DNA of 59,133 bases, taken from assembly GCA_020054475.1 (NCBI GenBank), contig JAHWGJ010000009.1, forward strand, positions 1 through 59,133. The letters are read 5' to 3'. The DNA comes from Thermoplasmata archaeon (lineage in GTDB: Archaea; Thermoplasmatota; E2; DHVEG-1). The notes beneath the pieces are model-generated. The model did not search any database and was not told where the DNA came from. It worked only from the letters and a program-made list of their open reading frames with translations. Shown here piece after piece: positions 34,394-44,075 of the stretch (position 1 is its first letter; every line of letters starts with the position of its first letter). The position numbers and the translations under genes are program-made.

Positions 34394-35395
34394 ATGTCTA
34401 AAGAGAAAAAGAAAAGCGAATTGAAAAAGAAACTTCAACTTGCATTTTATTGGGCTGCAAGCTGTGGTGGATGTGAAATAGCTGTATTAGATATTGATGA
34501 AAAAATTCTTGATGTTATCAATATTGCAGATATTTTATTTTGGCCTGTAGCAATTGATATAAAATACAAAGACGTAGAAGCTATGGAAGATAATCATATT
34601 GATGTATGTTTTTTTAATGGGGCAATACGAACAGAAGAACAAGAACATATTGCGAAATTATTGCGTAAAAAATCAAAAATTCTTGTTTCATTTGGTGCAT
34701 GTGCTGTTCATGGAGGAATACCTGGACTTGGCAATGTTGCAAACAAACAACAAATATTTGATGTAGCATATTTAAATAATCCATCAACTGATAATCCGAA
34801 AAAAATTATTCCAAAAACTTCTGTGAATGTTAAAGAGGGAAAATTAACCCTACCAGATTTTTATGATACTGTAAAAACATTGGATCAAACAGTAGATGTA
34901 GATTATTATCTACCAGGATGTCCACCAACACCTGATCAAATAATGACTGCGGTTGGAGCAATTGCCGAAAATAAATTACCTCCAAAGGGCAGTATAATTG
35001 GTCCTATGAAATCTGTTTGTGATGAATGTAGATTTGAAAAAACTGAGAAAAAGATAAAGGAAATTAAAAGAGTATATGAACTTGATAAATTTGAAGAAAA
35101 ATGTCTTCTGGAACAAGGGATTATCTGTCTAGGTCCTGCAACTAGAGGCGGGTGTGATGCTAGATGTTTAGATGCAAATATGCCATGTACTGGATGTGGA
35201 GGCCCAACACCGAATAGTTTAGATCAAGGTGCAAAAATGATGTCAGGTCTAGCCTCAATTCTAGGAATTGAAGGTGAGGAAAAAATGAGTGAAGAGGAAA
35301 TACAGGAATTAATCGATCAAGTTGTAGATCCAATAGGTACTTTTTATAAATATACTCTACCAAGTTCCATAATAAATAGGAGGATAATAAAATGA
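34394..35395 (+). CDS. mvhG: F420-non-reducing [NiFe] hydrogenase, small subunit
   Basis: The electron-transfer subunit of an Mvh/Vhu-type hydrogenase (333 residues). The proximal cluster is indicated by WAASCGGCEIAVLD, then SFGACAVHGGIPG and DYYLPGCPPTPDQI; the medial and distal clusters by CDECRFEK, GPATRGGCDARC and CTGCGGPTPN. No Tat signal is present, so it is cytoplasmic. The ATG at 34394 has GGTGA in front and is preferred to the TTG at 34382. Overlaps mvhA by 4 bases. Confidence 0.93.
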   Translation: MSKEKKKSELKKKLQLAFYWAASCGGCEIAVLDIDEKILDVINIADILFWPVAIDIKYKDVEAMEDNHIDVCFFNGAIRTEEQEHIAKLLRKKSKILVSFGACAVHGGIPGLGNVANKQQIFDVAYLNNPSTDNPKKIIPKTSVNVKEGKLTLPDFYDTVKTLDQTVDVDYYLPGCPPTPDQIMTAVGAIAENKLPPKGSIIGPMKSVCDECRFEKTEKKIKEIKRVYELDKFEEKCLLEQGIICLGPATRGGCDARCLDANMPCTGCGGPTPNSLDQGAKMMSGLASILGIEGEEKMSEEEIQELIDQVVDPIGTFYKYTLPSSIINRRIIK

Positions 35396-36852
35396 AAACT
35401 ATAACAATAGATCCAATAACAAGATTAGAAGGACATGGTAAAATAACTATTTTTTTAAATGATCAAGGAAACGTTGAAAATGCTTATTTGCAAATACCCG
35501 AACTAAGAGGATTTGAAAGATTTGCTCAAGGTAGACGTGCAGAGGATATGCCACAAATAACAAGTCGAATATGTGGTGTTTGTCCAGTTGCACATCACTT
35601 TGCAGCAACAAAAGCGCTTGATGCTGCATTCAATGTTGATCCCCCATCTGCAGCAAAAAAACTTAGAGAATTAATGTATATGGGTTATTATATCTATGAT
35701 CATATTCTACATTTTTATTATCTAGGTGGACCTGATTTTGTTGTTGGTCCAGATGCCCCACCAGCTAAAAGAAATATAATAGGCGTTATAGAAAAAGCAG
35801 GATTAGAAATCGGAAAAGAAGTAATAAAACATAGGGCTTATGGTCAAAAGATAACGGCAATATTAGGGGGAAAAGCTACACATCCAGTATGTGGATTACC
35901 GGGTGGTGTCTCAAAAGGACTTAATAAAGATGAAGTAAAAGAAATTGATAGGATGGTAGACTCATGTATTGAATTTGCAAAATTTTCATTGAAGTTATTT
36001 GATGATATTGTATTAAAAAATAAAAAATATGTTGATCTTATACTTAGCGATCCTTATCAACTTGCCACATATAATATGGGCCTTGTTGATAAAAATAATA
36101 AAGTAAATTTTTATGATGGAAAAATCCGGGTATCAGATCAAAAAGGAGAAGAAATACTAAAATTTGTTGTCAAAGACTATACAAAACATATAGTTGAACG
36201 TGTAGAAGAATGGAGTTACATTAAATTCCCATTTCTTAAGAGTATAGGATGGAATGGATTTACAGATGGGAAAGATAGCGGAATATATAGGGTTGGACCG
36301 TTAGGTAGATTAAATGCTGCTGATGGTATGGCTACAAAGTTAGCCGATAAAGAGTATAAACGAATGTTTGAAACATTAGGCGGTAAACCAGTTAATAGCA
36401 CATTAGCATTTCATTGGGCAAGATTAATTGAATTATTATATGCAACAGAGCGTGCTAAAGAATTAGTTAATGATTCTGAAATTACGTCTCAAAAAATAAG
36501 AAATCCAGTTGGAGAACCTGGTGAGGGTATTGGTGTTACTGAAGCCGCTCGTGGAACATTAATACATCATTACAAATTAACTGATAATGGCCTTATTGAT
36601 AAAGCTAATCTTATTGTAGCGACAACAAACAATGCAGGGGCGATAAATATGTCTGTCAGAAATGCTGCAAAAGGAATGATAAAAAAAGGAGATGTAAGTA
36701 ATGCTACTCTAAATATGGTAGAAATGGCATTTCGTGCGTACGATCCTTGTTTTGCATGTGCTACTCATACGCTTCCTGGTGGAATGCCTTTAGAAGTAAA
36801 TATTTATAATTCAAATAAAAAATTATTAAAAACTCTTAGACAAAATATTTAA
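35392..36852 (+). CDS. mvhA: F420-non-reducing [NiFe] hydrogenase, large subunit
   Basis: The catalytic subunit (486 residues). The two nickel-binding motifs are intact: RICGVC with Cys61/Cys64 and DPCFACATH with Cys453/Cys456. A 27-residue tail follows His459 and is probably removed by the maturation protease encoded next. The RLEGHGKI start and the FRAYDPC region fit group 3c hydrogenases, which feed H2 electrons to HdrABC through MvhD. The start overlaps mvhG by ATGA. Confidence 0.94.
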   Translation: MKTITIDPITRLEGHGKITIFLNDQGNVENAYLQIPELRGFERFAQGRRAEDMPQITSRICGVCPVAHHFAATKALDAAFNVDPPSAAKKLRELMYMGYYIYDHILHFYYLGGPDFVVGPDAPPAKRNIIGVIEKAGLEIGKEVIKHRAYGQKITAILGGKATHPVCGLPGGVSKGLNKDEVKEIDRMVDSCIEFAKFSLKLFDDIVLKNKKYVDLILSDPYQLATYNMGLVDKNNKVNFYDGKIRVSDQKGEEILKFVVKDYTKHIVERVEEWSYIKFPFLKSIGWNGFTDGKDSGIYRVGPLGRLNAADGMATKLADKEYKRMFETLGGKPVNSTLAFHWARLIELLYATERAKELVNDSEITSQKIRNPVGEPGEGIGVTEAARGTLIHHYKLTDNGLIDKANLIVATTNNAGAINMSVRNAAKGMIKKGDVSNATLNMVEMAFRAYDPCFACATHTLPGGMPLEVNIYNSNKKLLKTLRQNI

Positions 36853-36869
36853 TTTCATGAGTTGAAGAA

Positions 36870-37334
36870 ATGAAAACAATAGTTCTAGGTATAGGAAATG
36901 TAATTTTAAGTGATGATGGTGTAGGTATTCATGTTTCAAGGGAAATAAAAAAACGTATAATAGATAAAAATGTGACAGTAGATGAAGCAATTACTGGTGG
37001 TATGAATTTACTAGATTTAATAATAGGATATGATAAAGCGATAATAATTGATGCGGTAAAATCTAAAGATGATGAACATGGATTAGTTAGAAGAATACCA
37101 CTTTCAGACTTTAATACATTACACTCATGCAATCCACATGATGTTTCATTAATGGAAGCTATTGAAATGGCAAAAAAAATGGGTGAAAAACGAATTCCAG
37201 AACAAATAATAGTTATTGGAATTATGATGAAGGAAATTCCCTGTGAATTTGGTGAAACATTATCAGATGAAATTCAAGCAACTGTACCTAAAGCTATAAA
37301 ATTAACATTAAATGAATTAAAAAATAAAATTTAA
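36870..37334 (+). CDS. Hydrogenase maturation protease
   Basis: A 154-residue endopeptidase of the HyaD/HybD/FrcD family that trims the large subunit after nickel insertion. The N-terminus VLGIGNVILSDDGVGIHV holds the GNxLxxDDGxG nickel-sensing motif (Asp near residue 15), AIIIDAV the second acidic site, and NPHD (about residue 89) the conserved His. It lies 17 bases after mvhA, whose 27-residue tail is its presumed substrate. Confidence 0.92.
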   Translation: MKTIVLGIGNVILSDDGVGIHVSREIKKRIIDKNVTVDEAITGGMNLLDLIIGYDKAIIIDAVKSKDDEHGLVRRIPLSDFNTLHSCNPHDVSLMEAIEMAKKMGEKRIPEQIIVIGIMMKEIPCEFGETLSDEIQATVPKAIKLTLNELKNKI

Positions 37335-37358
37335 ATTGATATTGAGGTGAAAAAAGAT

Positions 37359-37772
37359 ATGAAGGAAGAATTTGAACCAAATATTCTGGGTTTTTTATGT
37401 AACTGGTGTTCGTATGCAGGAGCAGATCTTGCAGGTACAAGTAGAATAAAATACCCACCTAATATAAAATCAATAAGAGTTATGTGTTCAGGAAGAGTTG
37501 ATACGGTATTTATACTTGAAGCTCTTCGAAAAGGAGCTGATGGTGTTCTAATAGCAGGTTGTCATCCCGGTGATTGTCATTATCAATCAGGAAATTATAA
37601 GACTAATCGAAGAATAAAACTTTTAAAAAATTTTTTAAAAGATATGGGTGTAGAACCAGAAAGAGTTAGATTTGAATATGTCTCAGCTTCGGAAGGTCAG
37701 AAGTTTGCTGCTGTTGTTACTGATTTTGTAAACGAATTGAAAAAAATTGGCCCAAGTCCAATAAAAGAATAA
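37359..37772 (+). CDS. mvhD: Methyl-viologen-reducing hydrogenase delta subunit (MvhD)
   Basis: A 137-residue [2Fe-2S] protein that links the hydrogenase to HdrA. Conserved cysteines are in LGFLCNWCSYAGADLAG, VMCSGRVD and AGCHPGDCHY, as in MvhD/FrhD-like proteins. The ATG at 37359 follows GAGGTGA by eight bases; a GTG within that site (37347) is less likely. With MvhGA and the HdrABC genes upstream this completes the bifurcating Mvh-Hdr set. Confidence 0.92.
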   Translation: MKEEFEPNILGFLCNWCSYAGADLAGTSRIKYPPNIKSIRVMCSGRVDTVFILEALRKGADGVLIAGCHPGDCHYQSGNYKTNRRIKLLKNFLKDMGVEPERVRFEYVSASEGQKFAAVVTDFVNELKKIGPSPIKE

Positions 37773-37818
37773 AACGAGTGATTAGAATAATATCATGATT
37801 TAAACCTGTGGTGATTTT

Positions 37819-38763
37819 ATGTTAAAAGAGAGAAAAATGGGTAAAAAGGTCACTGTTGTTGGAGCAGGATTTGTAGGGGCAACTTGTGCAAGAAGGATAA
37901 TTGAAAAAGATCTTGCAGATGTTGTTTTAATAGATATTATTGAGGGACTTCCTCAAGGACGAGCCCTTGATCTGATGGAGTCAGCTCCAATTGAAGGATA
38001 TTCTGCTCAAATAATTGGTACTAATGATTATAAGGATACAAAAAACAGTGATATTGTTGTAGTTACTGCAGGTATTGCAAGAAAACCTGGAATGAGCCGA
38101 GATGATCTTCTTCAGATAAATGCAAAAATAATTAAAGATGTTGTAGAAAATATTGCAAAATTCAGTCCAAATGCAATATTAATAATGGTTACAAATCCTC
38201 TTGACGTTATGAGTTATTTAGCATATAAAACTACTAAATTTAAATCAAGTAAAGTAATTGGTATGGCGGGAGTTCTTGACTCAGCTAGATATCGATTTTT
38301 TATTGCGCAAGCTTTAGGGGTCACTCCTAGTTTAGTAAATGCTTTTGTTCTTGGAGGTCATGGTGACTCAATGGTTCCTTTACCTCGTTATTCAACAGTT
38401 AATGGTATTCCAATTACTCAACTGTTGGATATAAAAAAAATCAATCAAATTAATGAAAGAACAAAAAATGGTGGAGCAGAAATTGTAGGACTTTTAAAAA
38501 CAGGATCCGCCTATTATGCACCCTCTGCATCAGTTGTTGAGATGGTCAAAAGCATTCTTCTTAACGAAAATAGAATACTACCTTGTTGTGTATTTTTAAA
38601 AGGGGAGTATGGCCTTAAAGATATTTATTGTGGTATACCTGTCAGACTATCAAAAAATGGTGTAGAAGAAATAATAAAAATTGATCTTACTAAAGAAGAA
38701 TTAGAATCATTAAAAAATTCAAGTGAAGCTGTTAAGAAAAATATTAAAAAATTAAATATTTAG
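37819..38763 (+). CDS. mdh: Malate dehydrogenase (LDH-like type)
   Basis: A 314-residue NAD(P)-dependent dehydrogenase that interconverts oxaloacetate and malate. [17 protein letters not shown] is the dinucleotide fold; the mobile-loop segment [17 protein letters not shown] has Arg (not Gln) at the substrate-choosing position, which specifies malate over lactate; [10 protein letters not shown] carries the catalytic His. The first seven residues before GKKVTV are optional. Its place at the end of the Kor/Hdr/Mvh operon puts oxaloacetate reduction into the same regulated unit. Confidence 0.93.
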   Translation: MLKERKMGKKVTVVGAGFVGATCARRIIEKDLADVVLIDIIEGLPQGRALDLMESAPIEGYSAQIIGTNDYKDTKNSDIVVVTAGIARKPGMSRDDLLQINAKIIKDVVENIAKFSPNAILIMVTNPLDVMSYLAYKTTKFKSSKVIGMAGVLDSARYRFFIAQALGVTPSLVNAFVLGGHGDSMVPLPRYSTVNGIPITQLLDIKKINQINERTKNGGAEIVGLLKTGSAYYAPSASVVEMVKSILLNENRILPCCVFLKGEYGLKDIYCGIPVRLSKNGVEEIIKIDLTKEELESLKNSSEAVKKNIKKLNI

Positions 38764-38791
38764 ATTGAATAATAACAGGAGAAGGAATTAT

Positions 38792-40666
38792 ATGGCAAAA
38801 AAAACAAACGAAATAAAAACATCTATTGAAGAAGTTGTTTGTCCAAGTAATGGGAAGGTGTATTTGCCACCTTGTCAAATTAGATGTCCACTTGCTGAGG
38901 ATATCCAACGTAGTCATGTTTTGATATCTAAACTTCCTTTAAATGAAGATATGGATAAAAAACTTATACTTGAAATTGGAGATGAAATTTTTAAACAAAA
39001 CCCTTTGTTTCCAATAATTTGTGGAAATATCTGTGGTTTATGTGAAGAAGAATGTAATTATAAAGATGAAACCGGGGCTATTCGAAGAAGGAAAATAATT
39101 CAACCAATTGGCGATATTTATATGGAATATTTAAAAAATGCTCCAAAATTACCATTACCAAAAAAAGATAAAATTGCTGTTATTGGAGGGGGGCCAAGTG
39201 GTTTAATATGTGCTTATAATCTTAGTAAAAAAGGTTACAAAGTTACCATTTTCGATGAGAACCATGAATTAGGGGGTGCATTAAGATATATTCCAAAATA
39301 TAGATTACCTACAAAAATTTTAGATTCTCTAATTAATAGTATAATTAGAATCTCTCATATCAAGGTTGAAAAAGAAATTAAAATTGGAAAAGAAGGAAAA
39401 AAGTCTATAGAAGATCTTACAAAGGAAGGATATAAAGCTATTTTTATAGCACCTGGCACGCCAAATCCTAGAATTTTAACTATTGAATCAGAAACCCCTG
39501 AATTTAAAGAACTTATCCAAAAACTCGTGGATGGAGATGAATCTCAAGGTATAAAATTTGGTATCAATTTGCTCTATGATGTCGATCGTGGTGATGTTCC
39601 GTATAACCTGTATAAAGGTAAAAAAATAATTGTAATTGGCGGGGGTAATGTTGCTTTTGATGTTGCTCGTACTGCAAGAAGATTAGGGGGGAAAGTAACT
39701 ATAATGTGTCTAGAAAATTCTGATAAATCTTCCACTGATGGAATTCCTGCGGATGTGGAAGAAATTGAAGGAGCAATAGATGAAGGAATTAAGATAATTT
39801 ATTCACGAGGAGTTGATGGTGTTATCACAAAACGTGGAAAATTTAGAAAAATTAAAACACTTTTTTGTAAATCAGTTTATACAGAAGATGGCGGGTTTGA
39901 TCCAAAATTTGATCATAATAATATAAAACATATTAAAGGTGATCTTCTTCTTATAACAATTGGACAAGGAGTTGAAAGATCTCTTTTTGAAGGAGCAGGA
40001 TTACTTAATAAGAAAGGAAGACTTGATTTTGATGATATTACTTTAATGAGTAATATCAAAAAAGGGATCTTTTTTGGCGGTGATGTAAATAGAATAGGTT
40101 TTGCATCTGAAGCTATGAGGGATGGGGAAGTTGCTGCTGAATCTATTGATCGTTATTTATCAGGTACAAATATGAAAAAAGATATGATGAAGAGAGAATA
40201 TGAACCTGCCTCAATTCCACATCGTGCTTTTTATAAATCTCAACCAGAACTTGTATTAAGTTCACCTAAAGAACGAATGAATTTTGAACCATTTGAAAAA
40301 AGGTATTCTTGGAAAGAAGTTATTGAAGAAGCAAGTAGATGTTTATATTGCGGTCCATGTAAAAGTTGTAAAGGATGCGTAACTTTAGAATTCCAAGATG
40401 AAATTCCCGATATTGTTGTAGATGATAATCTATGCAGTGGATGTGCAATTTGTATTTCATTATGCCCTTTTGATGCGTTAAAATTAAAAGAAGGTAAAAA
40501 TAAACCAATATTAGAAATAGATGATATAAAATGTAAAAGATGCGGCGTTTGTGTTACTGCCTGCCCATCATCAGCTATAATGATAGAAGATAATTTAAAG
40601 AAAAAAATTGTAAATAAATTTAATGAAACTGATAAATCAAAAATTATTTTAAAAAATAAAAATTAA
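38792..40666 (+). CDS. GltD/NfnB-like iron-sulfur flavoprotein oxidoreductase
   Basis: A 624-residue protein related to the glutamate synthase small subunit. The N-terminal cluster-binding part has CQIRCPLAEDI and CGNICGLCEEECNY; IAVIGGGPSGLICAYNL (about 126-142) binds FAD; KIIVIGGGNVAFDVARTA (about 279-296) binds NAD(P)H; GGDVNRIGFAS is the second FAD motif; CLYCGPCKSC and two [4Fe-4S] motifs (CSGCAICISLCP, CKRCGVCVTACP) end the protein. No glutamate synthase large subunit is nearby, so it probably exchanges electrons between NAD(P)H and ferredoxin or the Hdr complex. The ATG at 38792 follows AGGAG; the upstream TTG is less likely. Confidence 0.88.
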   Translation: MAKKTNEIKTSIEEVVCPSNGKVYLPPCQIRCPLAEDIQRSHVLISKLPLNEDMDKKLILEIGDEIFKQNPLFPIICGNICGLCEEECNYKDETGAIRRRKIIQPIGDIYMEYLKNAPKLPLPKKDKIAVIGGGPSGLICAYNLSKKGYKVTIFDENHELGGALRYIPKYRLPTKILDSLINSIIRISHIKVEKEIKIGKEGKKSIEDLTKEGYKAIFIAPGTPNPRILTIESETPEFKELIQKLVDGDESQGIKFGINLLYDVDRGDVPYNLYKGKKIIVIGGGNVAFDVARTARRLGGKVTIMCLENSDKSSTDGIPADVEEIEGAIDEGIKIIYSRGVDGVITKRGKFRKIKTLFCKSVYTEDGGFDPKFDHNNIKHIKGDLLLITIGQGVERSLFEGAGLLNKKGRLDFDDITLMSNIKKGIFFGGDVNRIGFASEAMRDGEVAAESIDRYLSGTNMKKDMMKREYEPASIPHRAFYKSQPELVLSSPKERMNFEPFEKRYSWKEVIEEASRCLYCGPCKSCKGCVTLEFQDEIPDIVVDDNLCSGCAICISLCPFDALKLKEGKNKPILEIDDIKCKRCGVCVTACPSSAIMIEDNLKKKIVNKFNETDKSKIILKNKN

Positions 40667-40684
40667 TGATAAATATACAAAATA

Positions 40685-41026
40685 TTATTCGATAATGAAG
40701 GTTGGTGGAGTTCCAACTGTTGCATATTTAGCTTTTTTATCAGTATGATTTACAGCTCTATGTCTAACAGTAGATTTATGCCAAAGTAGTTCTCCTTTGG
40801 ACATTTTAAATGTATCTTTTCCAACTTCATATTCTAGTTCACCCTCAAGAATATAATGGAGTTCCTCACCATTATGTTTATACCATTGTGAAGCGGTGTT
40901 AGGTTCGATTTCTGCAATTATTGCTTCTATATTTTTTGTTTTTATCATTAATCTAAAAGTTTTTCCAGGTTTTTTTAATTTACTTTTTTCTTCTCCACTT
41001 TTAAGAAATATTGGTTTATCAATCAT
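40685..41026 (-). CDS. Small cupin-domain protein
   Basis: A 113-residue single-domain cupin. The two metal-site motifs are visible as WYKHNGEELHYILEGELEYEVG (about residues 49-70) and GELLWHKSTVRHRAVN (about 78-93), with His/Glu ligands conserved. Small cupins of this sort act as isomerases, sugar or ligand-binding proteins; no substrate is indicated. It converges with the 15-gene operon, 18 bases beyond its end. The gap 41027-41273 shows only AT-rich sequence with no gene that I can see. Confidence 0.83.
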   Translation of the reverse strand: MIDKPIFLKSGEEKSKLKKPGKTFRLMIKTKNIEAIIAEIEPNTASQWYKHNGEELHYILEGELEYEVGKDTFKMSKGELLWHKSTVRHRAVNHTDKKAKYATVGTPPTFIIE

Positions 41027-41273
41027 TTTATCTTCAATTCCTAAAAAAGAGATTGTTTAATAAATATTTCCAATAAAAAATCATAATATATTTAAGAAAA
41101 ATCAGATTGAAATAAATTATTAAATTTATAATTAATCAATAATTAAAAAACTCCTTTTCATTAAATTGACGTTCCGTCTAGAAATATTTAAATGTTAATA
41201 TTTTAATTTAATATTTATTGATTTATTTTTATTAATTATGTTCTAAACACTATATAATTCTTTTTTTAACTTA

Positions 41274-42527
41274 TTAATCTATAATTTTAGGTATTGTTAG
41301 ATTACCATATGGCATTATGATAATTCTTGGCGTCCTATTTTTTGATTTAATTAAGTCAACTGCTTCATCGACAGCAGCCTGTACATCTGAAAAAGGTTTA
41401 AACTTTGCTTTTTCAATAATTTTATTATCTAAATCTGTTACTGCAAATAAATGAGCTTTTGATCTAATTTTTAATATTCTAAAAGATTTATGACTACCAA
41501 GTTTATAATTACCATCTAATAATTTTAAGATTTCATGGTGAGATTTAGCTTTAGATAATAAATTTAAAAAAGCATTATTACCAACTCCCATTCGACATTT
41601 TGAAACAAGAATTAGAACACCATCATTTTCTAATGCTAAATTACCATTTTCCAATGCATGTTGAGATTGATATAAATTAATATCCATTGGGCTTGGTACT
41701 ATGCTAATTACAATGTTAGCTTTTTTTTTAAGTGGTATTAAATATACGTCATTTGCATATTTAATAGATTCTTTAAAAGATTTTATAATGTCTCCACATT
41801 TTACTGCATAAATCTTATAATCATGTGTTAATACTGTTTGAATTGAAAAAATATTTATATCTTTTAAGAATTTGATTGAATCGGTTAAATCTTTATGAAC
41901 TGGATTTTTTTTTAGAGCTAGAGAAGATGCTTTATCACTTAATGCGAGACTATGATTCATTTCGATTGTTTTATAGGATGCAATTCCTGGAAAAAATGCT
42001 TTTCTACCTCCCGTGTATCCTGCAAAATAATGTGGTTCAACACTACCGATTACTAAAACGTTTCCAGCTTGTGAAACCATCTTGTTGATATATAATTCTG
42101 TTCCTTTTTTTGAGATACCTAAGTAATCCATATTTTCTTCTTTATACGCATCATGGGTATAAATTTGATTTTTGAAATCAAAATAATATTTTCCAAATAT
42201 AAATATAAGTTCTTCAACAGTTGGTTTCCTATGAGTTCCATTTGCAATGAGGAATTTTACATTAGATTTTTTAATTATTAAAGGATAAATATTTTTCAAT
42301 ATCTTTTGAGTAGGCGTTGGTTTGGTACTATCATTAACAAGTATCAACAGTTTTTTTGCTTTTGATATAAATTGATCTATTGGTTCTTTATCTATTGGAT
42401 TATTTAATGCTTTTTTGATAATTCTATTTTCATTTTTATTTTCAACTCTATTTGGAGTTATAATACTTGAAATATTAGTTATTTCTAATTTAATTTTTTC
42501 TTTTCCATATGGTATATTAACTATCAT
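41274..42527 (-). CDS. larA: LarA-family protein (nickel-pincer racemase type)
   Basis: A 417-residue member of the lactate racemase family. The elements around the nickel-pincer cofactor are present: NGTHRKPT, EPHYFAGYTGGRKAFFPG with the Lys that carries the cofactor, and MNHSLAL with the further His. LarA homologues racemise or epimerise various 2-hydroxyacids, so lactate is only one candidate; malate is another, given the nearby mdh. Cofactor synthesis genes larB, larC and larE are not in the window. Confidence 0.88.
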   Translation of the reverse strand: MIVNIPYGKEKIKLEITNISSIITPNRVENKNENRIIKKALNNPIDKEPIDQFISKAKKLLILVNDSTKPTPTQKILKNIYPLIIKKSNVKFLIANGTHRKPTVEELIFIFGKYYFDFKNQIYTHDAYKEENMDYLGISKKGTELYINKMVSQAGNVLVIGSVEPHYFAGYTGGRKAFFPGIASYKTIEMNHSLALSDKASSLALKKNPVHKDLTDSIKFLKDINIFSIQTVLTHDYKIYAVKCGDIIKSFKESIKYANDVYLIPLKKKANIVISIVPSPMDINLYQSQHALENGNLALENDGVLILVSKCRMGVGNNAFLNLLSKAKSHHEILKLLDGNYKLGSHKSFRILKIRSKAHLFAVTDLDNKIIEKAKFKPFSDVQAAVDEAVDLIKSKNRTPRIIIMPYGNLTIPKIID

Positions 42528-42613
42528 ATTTTCTACTAATTCTTTTTAATGTAAAAATTAGTGAAATGAGATAATCATAATATTATTTAATAATATTACT
42601 TATTATATCTGTA

Positions 42614-44068
42614 ATGAGAAAATTTCAAATAGCAATTATTGGCGGAGGAGTTATTGGTTCTGCAATTGCAAGGGAATTATCAAAATATTTTTTAGATATA
42701 ATTGTTTTTGAAAAGGGAAGTGATGTTGCATCTTCTACTAGCAAGGCTAATAGTGGAGTTATTCATAGTGGTATAAATTCTCCACCAAAATCATTGAAGG
42801 CTCGATTTTGTGTTGAGGGTAATAGAATTTTTCATCAATTAGCAAAAGAATTATCTGTTCCAATTAAATGGACGGGAAAGTATGTAATTGCAAAAAATGA
42901 GGAAGAAGAAAAGGAACTTGTTAAATTAAAAGACATTGGAATTAAAAATAAGGTTATGGGTTTACGTTTAATCGAAACCGATGAAGTAAATTTTAATGAA
43001 CCTAATATTAAATGTAAGAGTGCATTATGGGTTCCTTCTGCGGGCATTACTTTACCATATCAATTGACTATAGCTCTTGCAGAAAATTCAGTTATGAATG
43101 GGGTTAAATTTTTATTGGAAACGATAGTAATAGATATTAAAAAAAATAATAATTATTTTGAGATTAAGACAAATAAAGGTATTTTTAAATCTGATTTTAT
43201 AATTAATGCGGCTGGTTTAAATTGTATAGATATTGTTAAAATGCTAGAAGAACCTGATTTTAGAGTTTATCCTTGTAGGGGGGAATATCTAGTTTTAGAT
43301 AAAAAATATGCTTTTTTGATCAAATCTTTAATATATCAAATTCCACAAGAAAAATTTGGATTTCTCGGGGTTCATATTACACCGACTGTTGATGGAAATA
43401 TTTTATTAGGGCCAACTTCAGAATATATTGCAGAAATAAATGATACCAGAACTACAAAACAAAAAATAAATATATTGTTAAAAGAAGCAAAAGAAATAAT
43501 ACCAATTATAAAAGATAAAGCTGTTATTAATGCATATTCAGGGATTCGTTGTAAAATCTATCCCCCTGAATATGATGGAATATCTGATTTTAGAATAGAA
43601 AATAGCAGGGTTAATCCAGGTTTGATAAATCTTTTAGGAATTGAATCCCCAGGTTTAACAGCTGCTCCAGCAATAGCAAAAGAAGTGGTGAAAATAATAT
43701 CAAAAAATATTGTTTTAAGTAAAAAAACAAAATTTGTCTCAAAATATGATAAATATATTAAATTTTCAGATATGACAAATGAAAGAAAATCTAAAATGAT
43801 TAACAAAAATGCTAGTTGGGGGAGAATAATTTGCAGATGTGAAAATGTTACAGAAGCTGAGGTAATTAATGCTTTATCAAATCCGCTAGGAGCAAAAACT
43901 CTATCATCGATAAAATATCGTTGTAGAGCAGGGATGGGTCGTTGTCAAGGTGGTTTTTGTACCCAGCATATAGTTAGAATAATGGGGGAAGAATTTAACT
44001 TGGATATAACAAAAATTAATTTGAAATCGAATAAATCAAATTTATTTATTGGAAAAACTAGGGTGTGA
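42614..44068 (+). CDS. GlpA/LhgO-like FAD dehydrogenase with BFD-type [2Fe-2S] domain
   Basis: A 484-residue flavoprotein: DAO fold starting IAIIGGGVIGSAIARELSK, SSTSKANSGVIHSGIN and GLLGIESPGLTAAP-like LLGIESPGLTAAPA near residue 343, then a C-terminal BFD-like domain with CRCENVTEAEV and CRAGMGRCQGGFC (about 413-457) for a [2Fe-2S] cluster. It begins a three-gene unit with an FAD oxidoreductase and a DUF1667 protein, the arrangement known for anaerobic glycerol-3-phosphate dehydrogenases. A 2-hydroxyacid substrate is also possible, especially beside LarA. Confidence 0.88.
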   Translation: MRKFQIAIIGGGVIGSAIARELSKYFLDIIVFEKGSDVASSTSKANSGVIHSGINSPPKSLKARFCVEGNRIFHQLAKELSVPIKWTGKYVIAKNEEEEKELVKLKDIGIKNKVMGLRLIETDEVNFNEPNIKCKSALWVPSAGITLPYQLTIALAENSVMNGVKFLLETIVIDIKKNNNYFEIKTNKGIFKSDFIINAAGLNCIDIVKMLEEPDFRVYPCRGEYLVLDKKYAFLIKSLIYQIPQEKFGFLGVHITPTVDGNILLGPTSEYIAEINDTRTTKQKINILLKEAKEIIPIIKDKAVINAYSGIRCKIYPPEYDGISDFRIENSRVNPGLINLLGIESPGLTAAPAIAKEVVKIISKNIVLSKKTKFVSKYDKYIKFSDMTNERKSKMINKNASWGRIICRCENVTEAEVINALSNPLGAKTLSSIKYRCRAGMGRCQGGFCTQHIVRIMGEEFNLDITKINLKSNKSNLFIGKTRV

Positions 44069-44075
44069 AAAAAAA

